From Zygaena filipendulae (Eukaryota; Arthropoda; Insecta; Lepidoptera; Zygaenidae), in NCBI GenBank assembly GCA_907165275.2, contig OU015654.1:4481501-4545500 (forward strand): DNA of 64,000 nucleotides, given 5' to 3'. Below the pieces are notes generated by a model. The model saw only the letters and a program-made list of their open reading frames with translations. It was not told where the DNA came from and did not search any database. The position numbers and the translations under genes are program-made. This document shows positions 1 to 10,228 of this stretch, piece by piece (the stretch's first letter is position 1; each line of letters starts with the position of its first letter).

Positions 1-597
1 AGGATTTATTTGCTTTTTTACCAACAGCATAGCTAGAAAGGTTTGAAAGATCAAATGATTTATCTTTGTTTTTAATTTTTTTTTTTATTTCCTCATTATC
101 ACTGTAATAACGATTGTCACTGGCCGCAGTTGAAGAAACTATGGTCCAAGAGTTATTTCTGTGTCTGTTAGTTTTGTAGCTCTCTATTTTTGTTAGAGAT
201 GCTAGATTTTTGTCAAAATGTTCTTTTGAAATTTTAAAACTCTGCTCCTTTGTCAATGTGGATTCTGAGTTACGATCGGCACTTTCATTAATTTTCTGAT
301 TTGCATTTTCCTTATCTGCAGTTGGTTGTGTTAAAGAAGACTCGTTAGCGTCTAAAGTTGATTTCATGTTCACTTCATTTACCCTATTCTGCACATTATT
401 TTCTTTCTCATCCTCTGGTTTGGAATTGCTTTTCCTGCTAACTTTTTCTTGTAATCGCGGACTCTTTCTAGGGCTGATAGTAGGACTGGAATTCTTGTCA
501 GATTTGTTGTTAGGTGATTTCCTACTATTAGATTTAACCTCTTCTACAGTAATTTCTGGAATAGTTTCATGTTCTTTATCACCATTTCCCACTGTAG
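1..597 (-). CDS. Exon 6 (partial), Lys/Ser/Asn/Glu-rich segment
   Basis: The acceptor is ATCTTTACAG; the frame is then open for 198 codons to the left edge. It contains SPTISPRKSPRLQEK, another S/TP-basic block, and ends in KKKIKNKDKSFDLSNLSSY and AVGKKANKS. The plus-strand reading frame at 366-674 is its shadow. Confidence 0.7.
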
Positions 598-3500
598 CTG
601 TAAAGATAGATTTAATTTTTAAAATCGATCTAATGTATTTGGTGACGGGGTATAAAAATCAAAATTCTATTTAGTCCGTCAGTTAGAAAAAAAAATTATA
701 ATAGACACGTATTTTTTCTACTACGTCATAAGTATAAAGTTGACCAAGGAGTGACGTCACACGGAATTTCAACTGTATCGCCGTTATTTACGTAAAAAAA
801 GGAAAAATACGTGTCCAATATTTTTTTATGGACTAAAAATTAAAATTTAGTCATCTAGCCCATTATATTGTTTGATTAGGTAAAAAATCTCCCATACCAG
901 GATGATCAGTAATCGATGATGAATCTTTCAGAGTTCTCCTTGTTTTTCTTGCTGGAGTTACGGTGGTTGCTTCATTATCACTGCCTGAAATTTTTCAAAT
1001 GAAATGTTACCTAATGATTGTTTTATTTTCACTGATACTTTAATTTTTTTTTTAAACTCGTAATCGAGATGTTGTCAAAAAAAAAATAAAGAAATTTTGA
1101 CAGTTCAAGTAGGTACTGCATCTTTATCTCGAACACCCGCCCGAGTGTTAACTTACCAACTTGTGAATTTCGTCTTGCTGCTCTGCGGGCCCGGGGAGAG
1201 TCGGTGACAATGGAATCAGAAAGTATACTGGTATTCGATTTGATCCTAGTGTTGCGTCTAGCCGGTGTGCTTGGTGTATCCTCAAGGACTTCGCTGATAG
1301 ACTTAGTCCTAGTACTGCGCCTAGTCGGAGTAGAAACTTTCTCACTAATTGGTTCTACAATGACTATGGCAGTTGTTTTGACTGCTGTTTTTGCACTTGA
1401 TACTGCTGCAGCTGAAAACGTAAAATTTATGACAAGCTTTAAATTAAACTTAATACAGGTTTTTTTTACATTCAACGTGTTCAAAGGTAAGGGACAAGTT
1501 TTTTTGTTTTCTACTAATATTATGTTTAGGATAGATCAAGTATCATTTTCCCACATTGTTGTGGTATTATTTAATACATTCAAGTCTTACTTGAGAGCTA
1601 AAATGAGCTTGAATTAAAACAAAATCGAAGTTTATTAATGTCACACACTACTTTTAGCGTTATTAACCCAAGAACTGTCCTGCGGACTACAGTAGTTCGC
1701 AGGAATTTTCATAGGTAAAATGTCCTGTGGGCTACAGTAGTCCACAGACTATGTGACGACTTTGTCTCCAGCCAATAAAACTTCTAGTGCTGCCAACCTA
1801 AATGGATCGCAGTAGAAAAAAAAACAAAGTCGCCACAGAGTCTGTGGATTACTGTAGTCCACAGGACATTTTACCTATGAAAATTCGTAGTCCGCAGGAC
1901 AGCTGTTCATGGGCTAACCTGCCCAGCGTCCTTTGTTTCAACACAGATGATCCAGTCCAATCAAATAAAAAGTATGGGTATGAGTCCAAAACGTATAGTG
2001 TGTCCTATGCCTGATTATGATTGACATATTTATAAATTAATAGCGGTTTCACCCGCGTGAGTTTTGGGATCAGGAACCTTTGCGGACGCATCACGCAGGC
2101 CAAACAACCCGCCAAAGTTTCATCACAGTCGGACCAATGGTTTCGAAACGCATAGAGGACAGACATACAAACATTCATTTTTATTTATAAAGAATATTAG
2201 GTATTAATATGCTTTAGTTTAAACTTATAGTTTTATACTGTTGATTGTAAATGAATAATAATAAAATATAAACATTTACAGAAAGTAGGAAGAGTAATTT
2301 ATGATAAATAATAACAAGAAACTTGGTTTTCTTTCTTCGATCTTAACAAATTAACACAATATGTTACTGTAGTTACTAAAACTCAATGGAAGTGGTTTAA
2401 GGTCTTGTTTTAAGGGTAGGTAGTTTCTTATTAGAAAGCAAAAAATCTTTCTAGATTTAAATTTAAAGTTTCTGACTTTTGTAGAGTAGTTTTTATAGCT
2501 TTGTAAATATTGAAAATTGCAAAAAAAAGACAATGTAGGTAATAAACAGAACAAAGAAGAAGTTTATAAATTCGAATTAGAATAGGTCAAAGTGATAGAG
2601 GTTTGTCGAAAGTTTTCGTGTCTTTGTGCCTAGTTGAAAATGTAACAATAAAAATAAATGTACCCACAATGAAAGTGTTATTTTTATTACCATTTTCTTC
2701 AATAAGATCAAGCTGTGGCTTGGCAGCCAGCCGACCCCCTCTTCTCTTCGTTGGGGTCGATGGCGTCGATGGCGATTTCACATCATCAGACTGCTCCAAA
2801 GACAACCTCCTCCTCAATCTTGTCAGTGGCACTGTTTATATTAAATAATGAAAGATAATTATACCTAGTTTCACCAGATAATTATAAGAATCGTTACCTA
2901 GTTTATAAGGGGCATGTATTTAGTACCAAGGACAGAAAATGGCACTGTGTTGTGTTTGCAAGCTCCCTGATATTCTAGGGTAGGTAAGGTTTGAACAGCG
3001 ACTACAACAGACTTGAATGGTGCTGGTTACTAATGTACAAGCACCCAGCACAACAAATTTTATGTCCTTACAATTATCTACTCAAGCAATCATGGAATCA
3101 AGCTTTCACATCTCTACTCAAGAAATCATGGAATTTTGCATACCCGTTGTTATGGGTACAGAGGACATAGGGTACTTTGTATCCTGGAATTCCCGCAGGA
3201 ACTGAAATTAATACAGATACAGACAGCCTACGGCTTTACCTAGCTAGTGTTCTTATAAATCTGGATAAGCATATGGTCGGATCTAGAAGAAGTCAGGTTT
3301 CGGATCGGTCGGATCTAGAAGAGGTCAGGTAACAAAAATAAGTCTGAAAAATATTTTTGCCAATATTTATTATTAAAACACAGAATTTGATTTTTTTTTA
3401 CGTTTTTATGGTAACCATTTTTACCTTTAATTTTTTTACGATTAGACTAATCTAAACCTTAATGTAAAATTATTTTTTGTATGTTTTTGCTTGAATCCGG

Positions 3501-6500
3501 TTTTATGCCTGTAATAATATAGTTTATTATAGATTCTGCGTAGGTACATTATATTTTCATACGGCTTTATGCTGGCAATTTTTATGTATGTATGTAATAT
3601 ATTTATTCAGAAAAGAGTAGTTATGAATAAACTACAAGTGTCTGGAGTTTTTCTGAAGAGTATAATTATTTCTTTTTACTTGATATTTACAATTACATAT
3701 TATTTGTTTCTGAGAGTTGCTAATTTCACTACAGCTTGAATCATAGTCGTCTTCATTCGGTTCATAATTTTTATCCTTCACAGAATCGTCGCTATCGTAG
3801 TCAAGAATAAGTTGTGATTGATCTGAAATGTAACGATTTAAGTGATACGTGAATTTTTAATATATAACATTATGAATGTAATTCGTACATAACTTCAACA
3901 GTCATCGAGACAAATCTATTGAAAATCTCTTAAATGTACCAAGAATTAAGACATGGTGGTGCATACACTTCCTTTTGGCAGTCAGGTAAAATCTAGAACT
4001 AAGTGCTGTTTTATTATAAATTTAAAACAGTAGTTCCAACAAAACAATCTAACCTTAGTTCACCAGCAAAACAATAATTTAAACCTTAAGTTTTTCGTTA
4101 ATAATTCAAATTTGGCATTTTACCATCGGTCCCCATCACTCTTGAGCCACATCTATAAGCTGTTCTCAAGAGTCGTCATGAATCGTCTCGCGCGAAGACT
4201 CGACGAATTTCCACCCGGTGGTCCACCAGAGCAGGTCGGGTTTCGTGAAGGATTTAGCACTACAGACCACATTCACAGAGTCAGGCAGATTATAAAGAAG
4301 TCAGAAGGATATAATCAGCTCCTGTGGATAGCATTTGTGGACTATGAGAAGGCCTTTGGCTCCATCGAGACCTGGTGTATTCTGGTGTCCCTGCAGTAAT
4401 GCCAAGTTGAAGGACAATTCATTGCAGTGCTGAGGTGTCTTTATGGCGATGAGACAATGTCCGTCCAAATCCAAAACCAGCAGACTGAGCATATCCACCT
4501 GCGCAGAAGAATGCGGCAAGGGGATGTAATATCCTTTAAACTGTTCACCAATGCTTTGGAGGGTGTGTTTAGGACGCTGGACTGGGAGGGACGCGGCATT
4601 AATATAAATGGCGAGTACATCTCATACTTACGCTTTGCCGACGACATCAACACTATGGCAGAATCGCTGCAGGCACTTGCAACGGATGCTGGACGACTTA
4701 GCGGATTCTTCTCAACGCCGATGATGATTGATGGATGAATTTGGACTAAACCAAGGTTATGTTCATCGATCATGTTACTCGGGAGCCGGCTGTCGTTAAT
4801 GGCGGTGCTCTCGACGTTGTTCGGAAATACATTTACTTCGGGCGAACGTTGCAGTTAGGTAAAAAAAACTTCGAGGAAGAAGCTAACAGAAGAATTTAGC
4901 TAGGTTGGGCAGCGTTTGGGAAATTACTTCGAGTCCTTTCGTCCCCACAATCCCACAAAGTCTGAAAACAAAAGTCTATAAGTATAACTAGTGCGTCCTA
5001 CCTGTCATGACCTACGGAGTCGAGACGTGTACACTCACGGTACGGCTGGTTCACAAACGACTCGCTCAACGTGCTATGGAAAGGTCTCTCTAAGGGATCG
5101 CATCAGAAACAAGGTGATTCGGCAGAGAACCAAGCTAGGTGGAGTGACCATTCTTCGCAGGATGGCTGGTGGTGGCTGGATGCGGGAGGCTGAGAGTCGT
5201 GCTATGTGGCGTGCACTTGGAGAGGGCCATGTCCAGCAGTGGACTGCTATAGGCTCATGATGCTGATGATGATACGTGCCAGCGAGTCATACAGCGCACT
5301 ATTAATACTATCTCACTTTAACACGCATAATAGCAATGGTAAAAGAAAGCGCATAAGACAAACGAACTGGTCACGTGACCATTTTTAACGACGACGCGAC
5401 GAATCAATCCGAAAATATTCGAACTATCTTCAGTTCCGACCATGGTGCGACTAATAATTACTAACTATAACTTAATGGGTTATAAATTCAAACGATTAAA
5501 ATTTTGAAGGTAACGATTAAGCTAGAATTTCTTAAGATTGCATTCGACTTTATGCACTACTAGCTGTTCCCCGCGGTTTCACCCGCGGCAATTTCGGGAT
5601 ATTAAGTACCCTAAATTCTTCTCTGTACACCTTGACAACGTGCATGCAAAATTTCACGATGATCAGTTTAGCCTTTAAGGCGTGAAAGCGTAACAAACAA
5701 ACTCACTTTCGCATTTATAACAGTTTTGGAGATCGATTTTTGAATCGCTCGAATTACAAGATTCACGCGTGAATGCTTAAAAAATGTATGAGGATTCGCA
5801 CGTGAATTCGCGATTCCGTGCGTGAAAGTAATTCGAGCGATTCAAAAATCGACTTCCTGGTTGGATAGCTAAGATGCACGCCACGATATGTTTATCAAAC
5901 GAAAGATAAATTGTCGACACGACAAATATTTGTGGGTGTCCAAGCAAAAAAGTGCAGTAGTGGGATATTGAGTTAAGACTAGATTCAGTTAAACATTTTT
6001 TACCTCTGGTAGACAAAACGATATAAATTATGTCGACGAGAATCGATAAAATGGCTCGATAAAATTTTATCGTGTTGCGCATCTTAGTTCCGCAGAAAAA
6101 TATCTGGTGATAAATACATTAATGAACTCATAGTCCGGGAGGTAACGTTGCATTTTAGGCAGTGTTTTTATGCCGATTACTTTCCATCTTTTTTTAACCG
6201 ACTTAAAAAAAGGAGGTTTTCAGAATTCTGAAAAAACTCAGGCACGATTACGCAACTGATTTTGAAAATTCTTTGCACTTACAGAAAGCTACAGTAATCC
6301 TGAGTGACCTAGGGTACTTTTTATCCCGGAATTCCCGCGGGAGCTCTGGTTTTTGTGAAGTTGTAGAAAGGTTATCTCTGGATCTACTGATCAATTTTGT
6401 AAATTCTTCCACTTCTAAGAAGCTACAGTGATCCTGAGTGACCCAGGGTATTTTTATCCCGGAATTTCTGTGGGAGCTCTGGAGATTGTGAGTTTGTATG

Positions 6501-8665
6501 GATTACTAAACAGATTTCATGATGATAATGATGAGATCTTTCATGTTTTGTTTGTTATTGTAAGGGGAAGAAGAATAAAGTAGTAAATTAGGCTCCTGTG
6601 GAGTTCCTACGAGAATTCTGAAACTCACGTCGTCGATGAGACCGTGGGGCAAAGCTAGTAAAAAAAAATTAACCAAAAAAAAAAAAACCTACCTATCACT
6701 AATAGGTATAAAATAAAAAATTAAATAAAAAACCCAAAACAAAAATGCTTAGTACTTAATTTCTTTAAAAAAAAAAAGATGGACTTCAAAAATGAGCCAA
6801 CTGAAAATCACAAAATAATTTTTAAAAAACCCAACTACTTTTATTTGGGTATAGGTAACCTATGGGTATATTTACTTAGTTTTTGAAGTCGGTGTCACCT
6901 TTCAGTCGGCATACTATTGCTTAATTATTATTTTTTTACCACTTCTGCAGTCTCCCACACCCAAAACCACCACTACTTGAGCAGTCAATGGTTGGTTTAC
7001 TTATAAGTCATATAATATCACATATCAATGTTAACATATCTACTATGACTTTTGTATTTGTAATGCTACCTTCCGGACTGAGAATATATTATTTACCTGA
7101 TTGATTTGGTAAACTTGTGACAAGTTATAAATGTCAAGTACAGACAAAGGGTTGTGGCATTAGCATTTCCCATTAAAAACCCTTTGAATAGTGCAGATAG
7201 TTAAATTACAATACAAAGGTTGGACTGAAGGGCTTTGTTAATCCTTTATTTAGTGGGTAAACTGATTAGGATGAAAGATGAAAGTCAGTTCTGGATTAAC
7301 ATATAATAAACTTGCTATCAAAGAACAAATAATAAATGTATGTATTGTCTTATTAATTGGTTATAGAACAATAGTGGCTAATATAAATATAAAATAAATA
7401 TAATATAAATAAATAAAAATACTATGTAGGTAATTTACTAACAATAGGTTAAGCAATCATGTTACTAACAAAATGATCCAAGTCGGTTCTAAATAAATAA
7501 ATTATTATTATTATTATTAAGGTCATTTTGCATGCTGCATATGAATACTTCTTTATTTTTTATTTAAACTTGACAACAAAAACATTAGCCATTTTTGAGT
7601 TTTAAATAAAAAATAAATATCATTATCTTGATTAAATAATGCAGAATCATTATCAAAACAACAATACTTTCCCTATTTTACATATTCAATGATCAATTTC
7701 TTTGAAAATGTATTAGATGATTTAATTCATCTAGCAAATAATTGTAATTTGTCCATAAGAAGCCCAAGAAGGACAGATGCAAGTGGGAGTCTATAATAAT
7801 AATAAATCGGTATGTCACTTCTATAACTCTGACATAGTTTATGGGTATCAAGGAAACTAATCTCCTTGCTTACTTAAAAAAAAATTCAAAACGGTTCTTA
7901 TTTTAAAAATGAAAAATATTAATTCAAACGATTTATTAATAAAACTATTTATGTTTTTTAATTTGAATATGAGGGATGTACCTAATACACCTATATTTTA
8001 GAATAAAAGTACATCACAAATAGATTAAAGTTCTGCTCAGCTCAAGTGCTTTAGATTTAGTGAAGGTATTGTGAGAGAAAAATGGAAGCATATTTTTATT
8101 GTTACAACACTATATACTCTTGACACAATCAATAAGATTTGTCTAATTTATATTTATGGTTACACCTTGACTTATTGAACATATTAGTGGCATTCTTGAT
8201 TCTAGAACAGTACATTTTATTAAAACAATGCTTTTGATGGATTTGGCGTCTTATAAATCGGGACAAAAAAATACCTACCTTATAATAAAAAGTTAATTTT
8301 ACCTACGTAAATCACAATAATTACACAAGAGTAAGATCATGTGAGTAAGTATAAAATAAATAATCGTAGGTATTTAAACCACAACCCAGTGCTTCTGTCT
8401 TCTGCTATTTCTTATCAAAAAGTATGGAATTTTCCACATGGTAAAAATTTTCAAATTGTCAATGCGAATGTGTTATTTAGCTAATTATTGTGCATCTGAA
8501 CTAAATTTCGAAACAATGCGTTGAAATTATATTATCCTTGCCTTACTGGACGCAACACCAAGTGCAAGATCCCACGTTTTAAGGAAAAAAGACAAGTCAC
8601 AAGATCCTTTAAACATATGTACAATGGTTAGATTACGTACCTTTTACGCCAGTTTCTTCTTCCAT
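1..8665 (-). CDS. Spliced gene (5' part), charged low-complexity probable nuclear protein
   Basis: Six coding exons chain together on the minus strand: 8641-8665, 3697-3822, 2691-2831, 1157-1411, 898-984 and 1-597 (continuing past the left edge). Each internal boundary has AG and GT signals, every intron is phase 1, and the joined frame stays open for 410 codons. The start ATG at 8663-8665 sits in a CCATGG context. Residues about 9-50 are acidic (DYDSDDS, NEDDYDS). Residues about 51-211 are basic with repeated Ser/Thr-Pro-x-Arg/Lys motifs (TPTKRRGGR, TPTRRSTR, TPARRNTR, TPARKTRR). Exon 6 adds SPRKSPRL, then a Lys/Glu/Asn/Ser-rich stretch. No enzyme domain is visible. Spaced S/TP plus basic motifs suggest a phosphorylated nuclear or nucleolar protein; a DNTTIP2/Fcf2-like protein is a guess only. 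The C-terminus, which would decide identity, lies outside the window. Confidence 0.75.
641..865. mobile_element. MITE copy A of the GTGGACT/AGTCCGTC family
   Basis: It shares with the copies at 21539 and 41925 the order TTAGTCCGTCAGTTAG, CACGTATTTTT, TGACGTCACxCG, ATTTCAACT, TATCGCCGTTATT and a final GGACTAAAAAxT. It lies in intron 5 of the minus-strand gene. The left end is diverged. Confidence 0.6.
898..984 (-). CDS. Exon 5, one more S/TP-basic repeat
   Basis: The acceptor is AAAAATTTCAG and the donor is CATCCTG|GTATGG. The 87-nt exon encodes SDNEATTVTPARKTRRTLKD and a Ser-rich end. It carries one copy of the TPARxTRR motif that recurs in exons 3 and 4. Confidence 0.7.
1157..1411 (-). CDS. 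Exon 4, three degenerate S/TP-basic repeats
   Basis: The acceptor is ACGTTTTCAG and the donor is AAGTTG|GTAAGT, a consensus 5' splice site. The 255 nt encode an Ala/Val-rich start, then three related basic blocks (TPTRRSTRTKS, TPARRNTRIKS, SPRARRAARRNS) separated by acidic or Ser-rich spacers. Joining to exon 5 gives a Gly codon and keeps the frame. Confidence 0.75.
1667..1913. mobile_element. piggyBac-like MITE with TTAA target
   Basis: TTAA at 1663-1666 is followed by CCCAAGAACTG; the other end reads CATGGG followed by CTAA. The terminal arms are inverted repeats of roughly 90 bp (TGTCCTGCGGACTAC, then TTTTCATAGGTAAAATGTCC, in both). TTAA targets and CCC ends are the piggyBac signature. 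It lies in intron 3 of the charged protein gene. The plus-strand reading frame at 1802-2014 is built from this element. Confidence 0.7.
2038..2190 (-). repeat. Interspersed repeat family B copy
   Basis: GGTTTCACCCGCGTGAGTTT, then a CGGACCAATGGTTTCGAAACG block and ATTTTTATTTATAAAGA. The same order recurs at 47966, 55302 and 58044 (CGGTTCAGCCGTT variant). It resembles abundant lepidopteran short repeats; class unproven. Confidence 0.5.
2691..2831 (-). CDS. Exon 3, start of the basic S/TP-rich segment
   Basis: The acceptor is TATAAACAG and the donor is AAAATG|GTAATAA. The 141 nt encode LTRLRRRLSLEQ, then SPSTPSTPTKRRGGRLAAK and a DLIEEN tail. Phase is 1 at both ends. An ATG-initiated reading to 2587 runs into intron and is not the real product. 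Confidence 0.7.
3101..3212 (+). repeat. Lep1-like Helitron fragment
   Basis: It keeps AGCTTTCAC, ATTTTGCATACCCGTTGT, GGGTACAGAGGACATAGGGT and GGAATTCCCGCAGGAAC, but lacks both termini. It lies in intron 2. Confidence 0.5.
3697..3822 (-). CDS. Exon 2, acidic segment
   Basis: The acceptor is TTACATTTCAG and the donor is ATAT|GTAATTG. The 126-nt exon encodes an Asp/Glu/Ser-rich segment (QSQLILDYDSDDSVKDKNYE and onward). A second GT lies 15 nt downstream (CAA|GTAAAA), but it would leave phase 0 and not match exon 3, so the earlier donor is preferred. Confidence 0.65.
4105..5275 (+). pseudogene. RTE-type non-LTR reverse transcriptase relic
   Basis: The conceptual product starts at the RT palm (LLSHIYKLFSRVVMNRL), continues with EQVGFREGFSTTDHIH and motif A (FVDYEKAF), and includes the intact catalytic box FADD (YLRFADDINTMAES, near 4630). 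The C-terminal part keeps SLRDRIRNKVIRQRTK and HVQQWTAI, typical of the lepidopteran RTE endonuclease-reverse transcriptase. It is broken by an in-frame TAA at 4397-4399, a TGA at 4736-4738 and frameshifts after 4740 and around 5085. The endonuclease domain is missing. It sits antisense in intron 1 of the charged protein gene. Confidence 0.8.
5560..5722 (-). mobile_element. Lep1-like Helitron, near complete
   Basis: In reverse it runs from TTATAAATGCGAAAGTGAGT through GTTACGCTTTCACGCC to CGCGGGGAACAGCTAGT. The GC-rich hairpin (CCGCGGTTTCACCCGCGG) just before the CTAGT end fits a non-autonomous Helitron. Confidence 0.6.
5733..5852. repeat. Perfect 25-bp inverted repeat
   Basis: 5733-5757 and 5828-5852 are exact reverse complements (TCGATTTTTGAATCGCTCGA and 5 more bases), separated by 70 bp. 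It is probably a small MITE; two further CACGTGAATTCGCG-like half repeats lie in the spacer. Confidence 0.7.
5867..6089. mobile_element. MITE with AGCTAAGATGC ends
   Basis: AGCTAAGATGCACGCCACGA at the left matches, in reverse complement, TCGTGTTGCGCATCTTAGTT at the right. It abuts the preceding inverted repeat. The minus-strand reading frame at 5777-6082 is a by-product. Confidence 0.6.
6228..6659 (+). repeat. Compound Helitron-like repeat with internal duplication
   Basis: The block CTACAGTxATCCTGAGTGAC ... TATCCCGGAATTxCxGxGGGAGCTCTGG occurs twice (about 6244-6350 and 6378-6485). The compound ends in GGGGCAAAGCTAGTA. A related copy is at 21117-21283. Confidence 0.5.
6660..8640. other. Rest of intron 1: AT-rich, no gene seen
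   Basis: It contains A-rich runs, a (TTA)n tract at 7501-7519 and a GAAGTCGGTG-type repeat scrap near 6884. I see no exon, RNA gene or other structure that I can support. Confidence 0.5.
7501..7519. repeat. (ATT)n microsatellite
   Basis: About six ATT units directly follow AAATAAATAA. Confidence 0.8.
8641..8665 (-). CDS. Exon 1 (coding part) of the charged protein gene
   Basis: It encodes MEEETGVK plus one base, followed by the donor GTACGTAATC. The single leftover G joins the AT at the start of exon 2 to give an Asp codon. Intron 1 is 4.8 kb and contains most of the gene's transposon insertions. Confidence 0.65.
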
Positions 8666-8699
8666 GGCTTAATTGTTAGTTGAAATTCCTACAAGTATT

Positions 8700-8845
8700 G
8701 CGTTCTTGGTCACAAAGGTATAAACACGTGCAAACGGCGATACTTTTAAGCGATTTCGACTAACCGAACAGCTGACTGGATGCGGCGAACTGTCAAATTA
8801 AAACCGACGCCGGAAGTATTATCACAGCATTTTATCGATAATATT
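8700..8845 (-). promoter_or_regulatory. Probable promoter region of the charged protein gene
   Basis: TATCGATA, the palindromic DRE core found in many insect housekeeping promoters, is at 8833-8840, about 170 bp upstream of the start ATG. A CACGTG box is at 8725-8730 and a CAGCTG at 8769-8774. No TATA box is placed convincingly. The transcription start is not determined. A MITE begins only about 120 bp further upstream, at 8962. Confidence 0.4.
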
Positions 8846-8961
8846 GGTAGCACTGATTACATCCGTTACAATGTTGCAAGATTATATAAACAAAAGTCCG
8901 TTTTTTCGGTAAACAATACCGATTTTTTCCGACCTCAGCCGATTTTCATGAGATTCTTTAG

Positions 8962-9524
8962 AATAGGGGACTTGCATGATAATAAAAAATCTGGTCAATA
9001 ATTCAAAAATAGGGCCCGAGAAAAGCATACTATACTAGTGAAAGATTTAATAAAAAAATATTATTATCCAAAATATTCAACTTTTAATTCTGTGAAACGG
9101 AACGTTGCAACGAAACACCAATCACAGGCATGCTTAGCGTATTACGTCACTTTTATTTTTTTAGGAAACATTTACCTCTTTCAGAGAAGGCAAAAGAAAC
9201 TAAGTGCATACAGCCAACACATATTTTCCTTTTTCTGAAGTTTTTTACTTTAAAATGCATCGGTAAGATGCCTTTCGATTCTTTACTGGAACTTTTGGAA
9301 GTAACTTGACACATTTCCACCTTAATTTCACTTTTGGATATTGAAGTTATCCGTCTGTCAGTGTCACATGACCCTGTCAATACATCCGCGTTTCTGCGGT
9401 AAAGTCAAAAGTAGGACCTTTGAAACGCTCTATTTAATTAATTTATGCATATTTTTTTCTTTTTCTTGCTTTGTTTAAGTATGCCATATATCTTCTAATA
9501 GACTAAAAAAAAAAGTACCTTATT
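8962..9524. mobile_element. TIR element, copy 1 (intact length)
   Basis: It starts AATAGGGGACTTGCATGA and ends AAAAGTACCTTATT, an imperfect inverted match. The interior (GTGAAACGGAACGTTGCAAC, then TTTCAGAGAAGGCAAAAGAA) is collinear with the copy beginning at 9570. No transposase is present, so it is non-autonomous. Confidence 0.7.
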
Positions 9525-10104
9525 ATGAAGTTTTATTTTGTTGTCTTAAACTCTAGTGGCGCCGTTTACAATAGGGTACTTGCATGAAATTTATAATAAG
9601 AAATTGTGTCAATATTTCAAAAATAGAGCCTTAGAAAAGCGTTATCGTGAAAGATTTACTAAAAAATTTTCAATCGTTTCCAAAATATTCAACTTTTAAT
9701 TTTGTGAAACGGAACGTTGCAACGAAACACCAATCACAGCCAAGCTTGACACATGACGTCACTTTTATTTTTTAAGGAGACATTTAACTCTTTCAGAGAA
9801 GGCAAAAGAAACTAAGTGCATACAGTCAACGCATATTTTCCATTTTCTGAAGTTTTTTACAATAAAATGCATCGGTAACATGCATTTCGATTCTTTATTG
9901 GAACTTTTGGAAGTAAATCGACACAGTTCAACCTTAATTTCGCTTTTGGATATTAAAGTTATCTGTCTGTCAGTGTCACATGACCCTGTCAATACGACAG
10001 TGACATTTCTATCACAGATTAATAAGGCGTAATTTTGAACAAGTGACGTCATTCCGCGTTTCGGCGGTAAGGTCTAAAGTAGGAACTTTGAAACGGTCTA
10101 TTTA

Positions 10105-10118
10105 ATTAATGTATGCAT
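10105..10118. repeat. Left target-site duplication of the LINE
   Basis: ATTAATGTATGCAT, repeated exactly at 15371-15384. The uninterrupted copy 1 has one ATTAATTTATGCAT at the same place, confirming the pre-insertion state. Confidence 0.85.
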
Positions 10119-10228
10119 GAGACATAAGAAAAGCGCGGGAACGTTCGAAGTGAAAGGCGCCTTTTTTTTACAATTTTGCGAAATAAAATATCTTTTAATA
10201 GTAAAAAGCGTTTATTTAGTTAATAAGT

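Noticed and set aside
366..674. Plus-strand 102-codon frame
   Set aside because: It is the complement of exon 6 of the minus-strand gene, and Leu/Phe-rich as expected from the complement of a Lys/Asn/Glu-rich coding strand.
1029..1484. 151-codon minus-strand frame read from ATG to stop
   Set aside because: Only 1157-1411 is exon; both ends run into intron past good AG and GT signals that keep phase with the neighbouring exons.
1802..2014. 70-codon plus-strand frame
   Set aside because: Made of the right arm of the piggyBac-like MITE and flanking DNA.
8780..9001. 73-codon plus-strand frame divergent from the minus-strand gene
   Set aside because: No domain, crosses into the first TIR element, and covers the promoter candidate; more likely chance.
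9765..10052. 95-codon minus-strand frame similar to one at 9153-9380
   Set aside because: The similarity arises because both lie in copies of the same TIR element; stops and indels differ, and there is no known domain.
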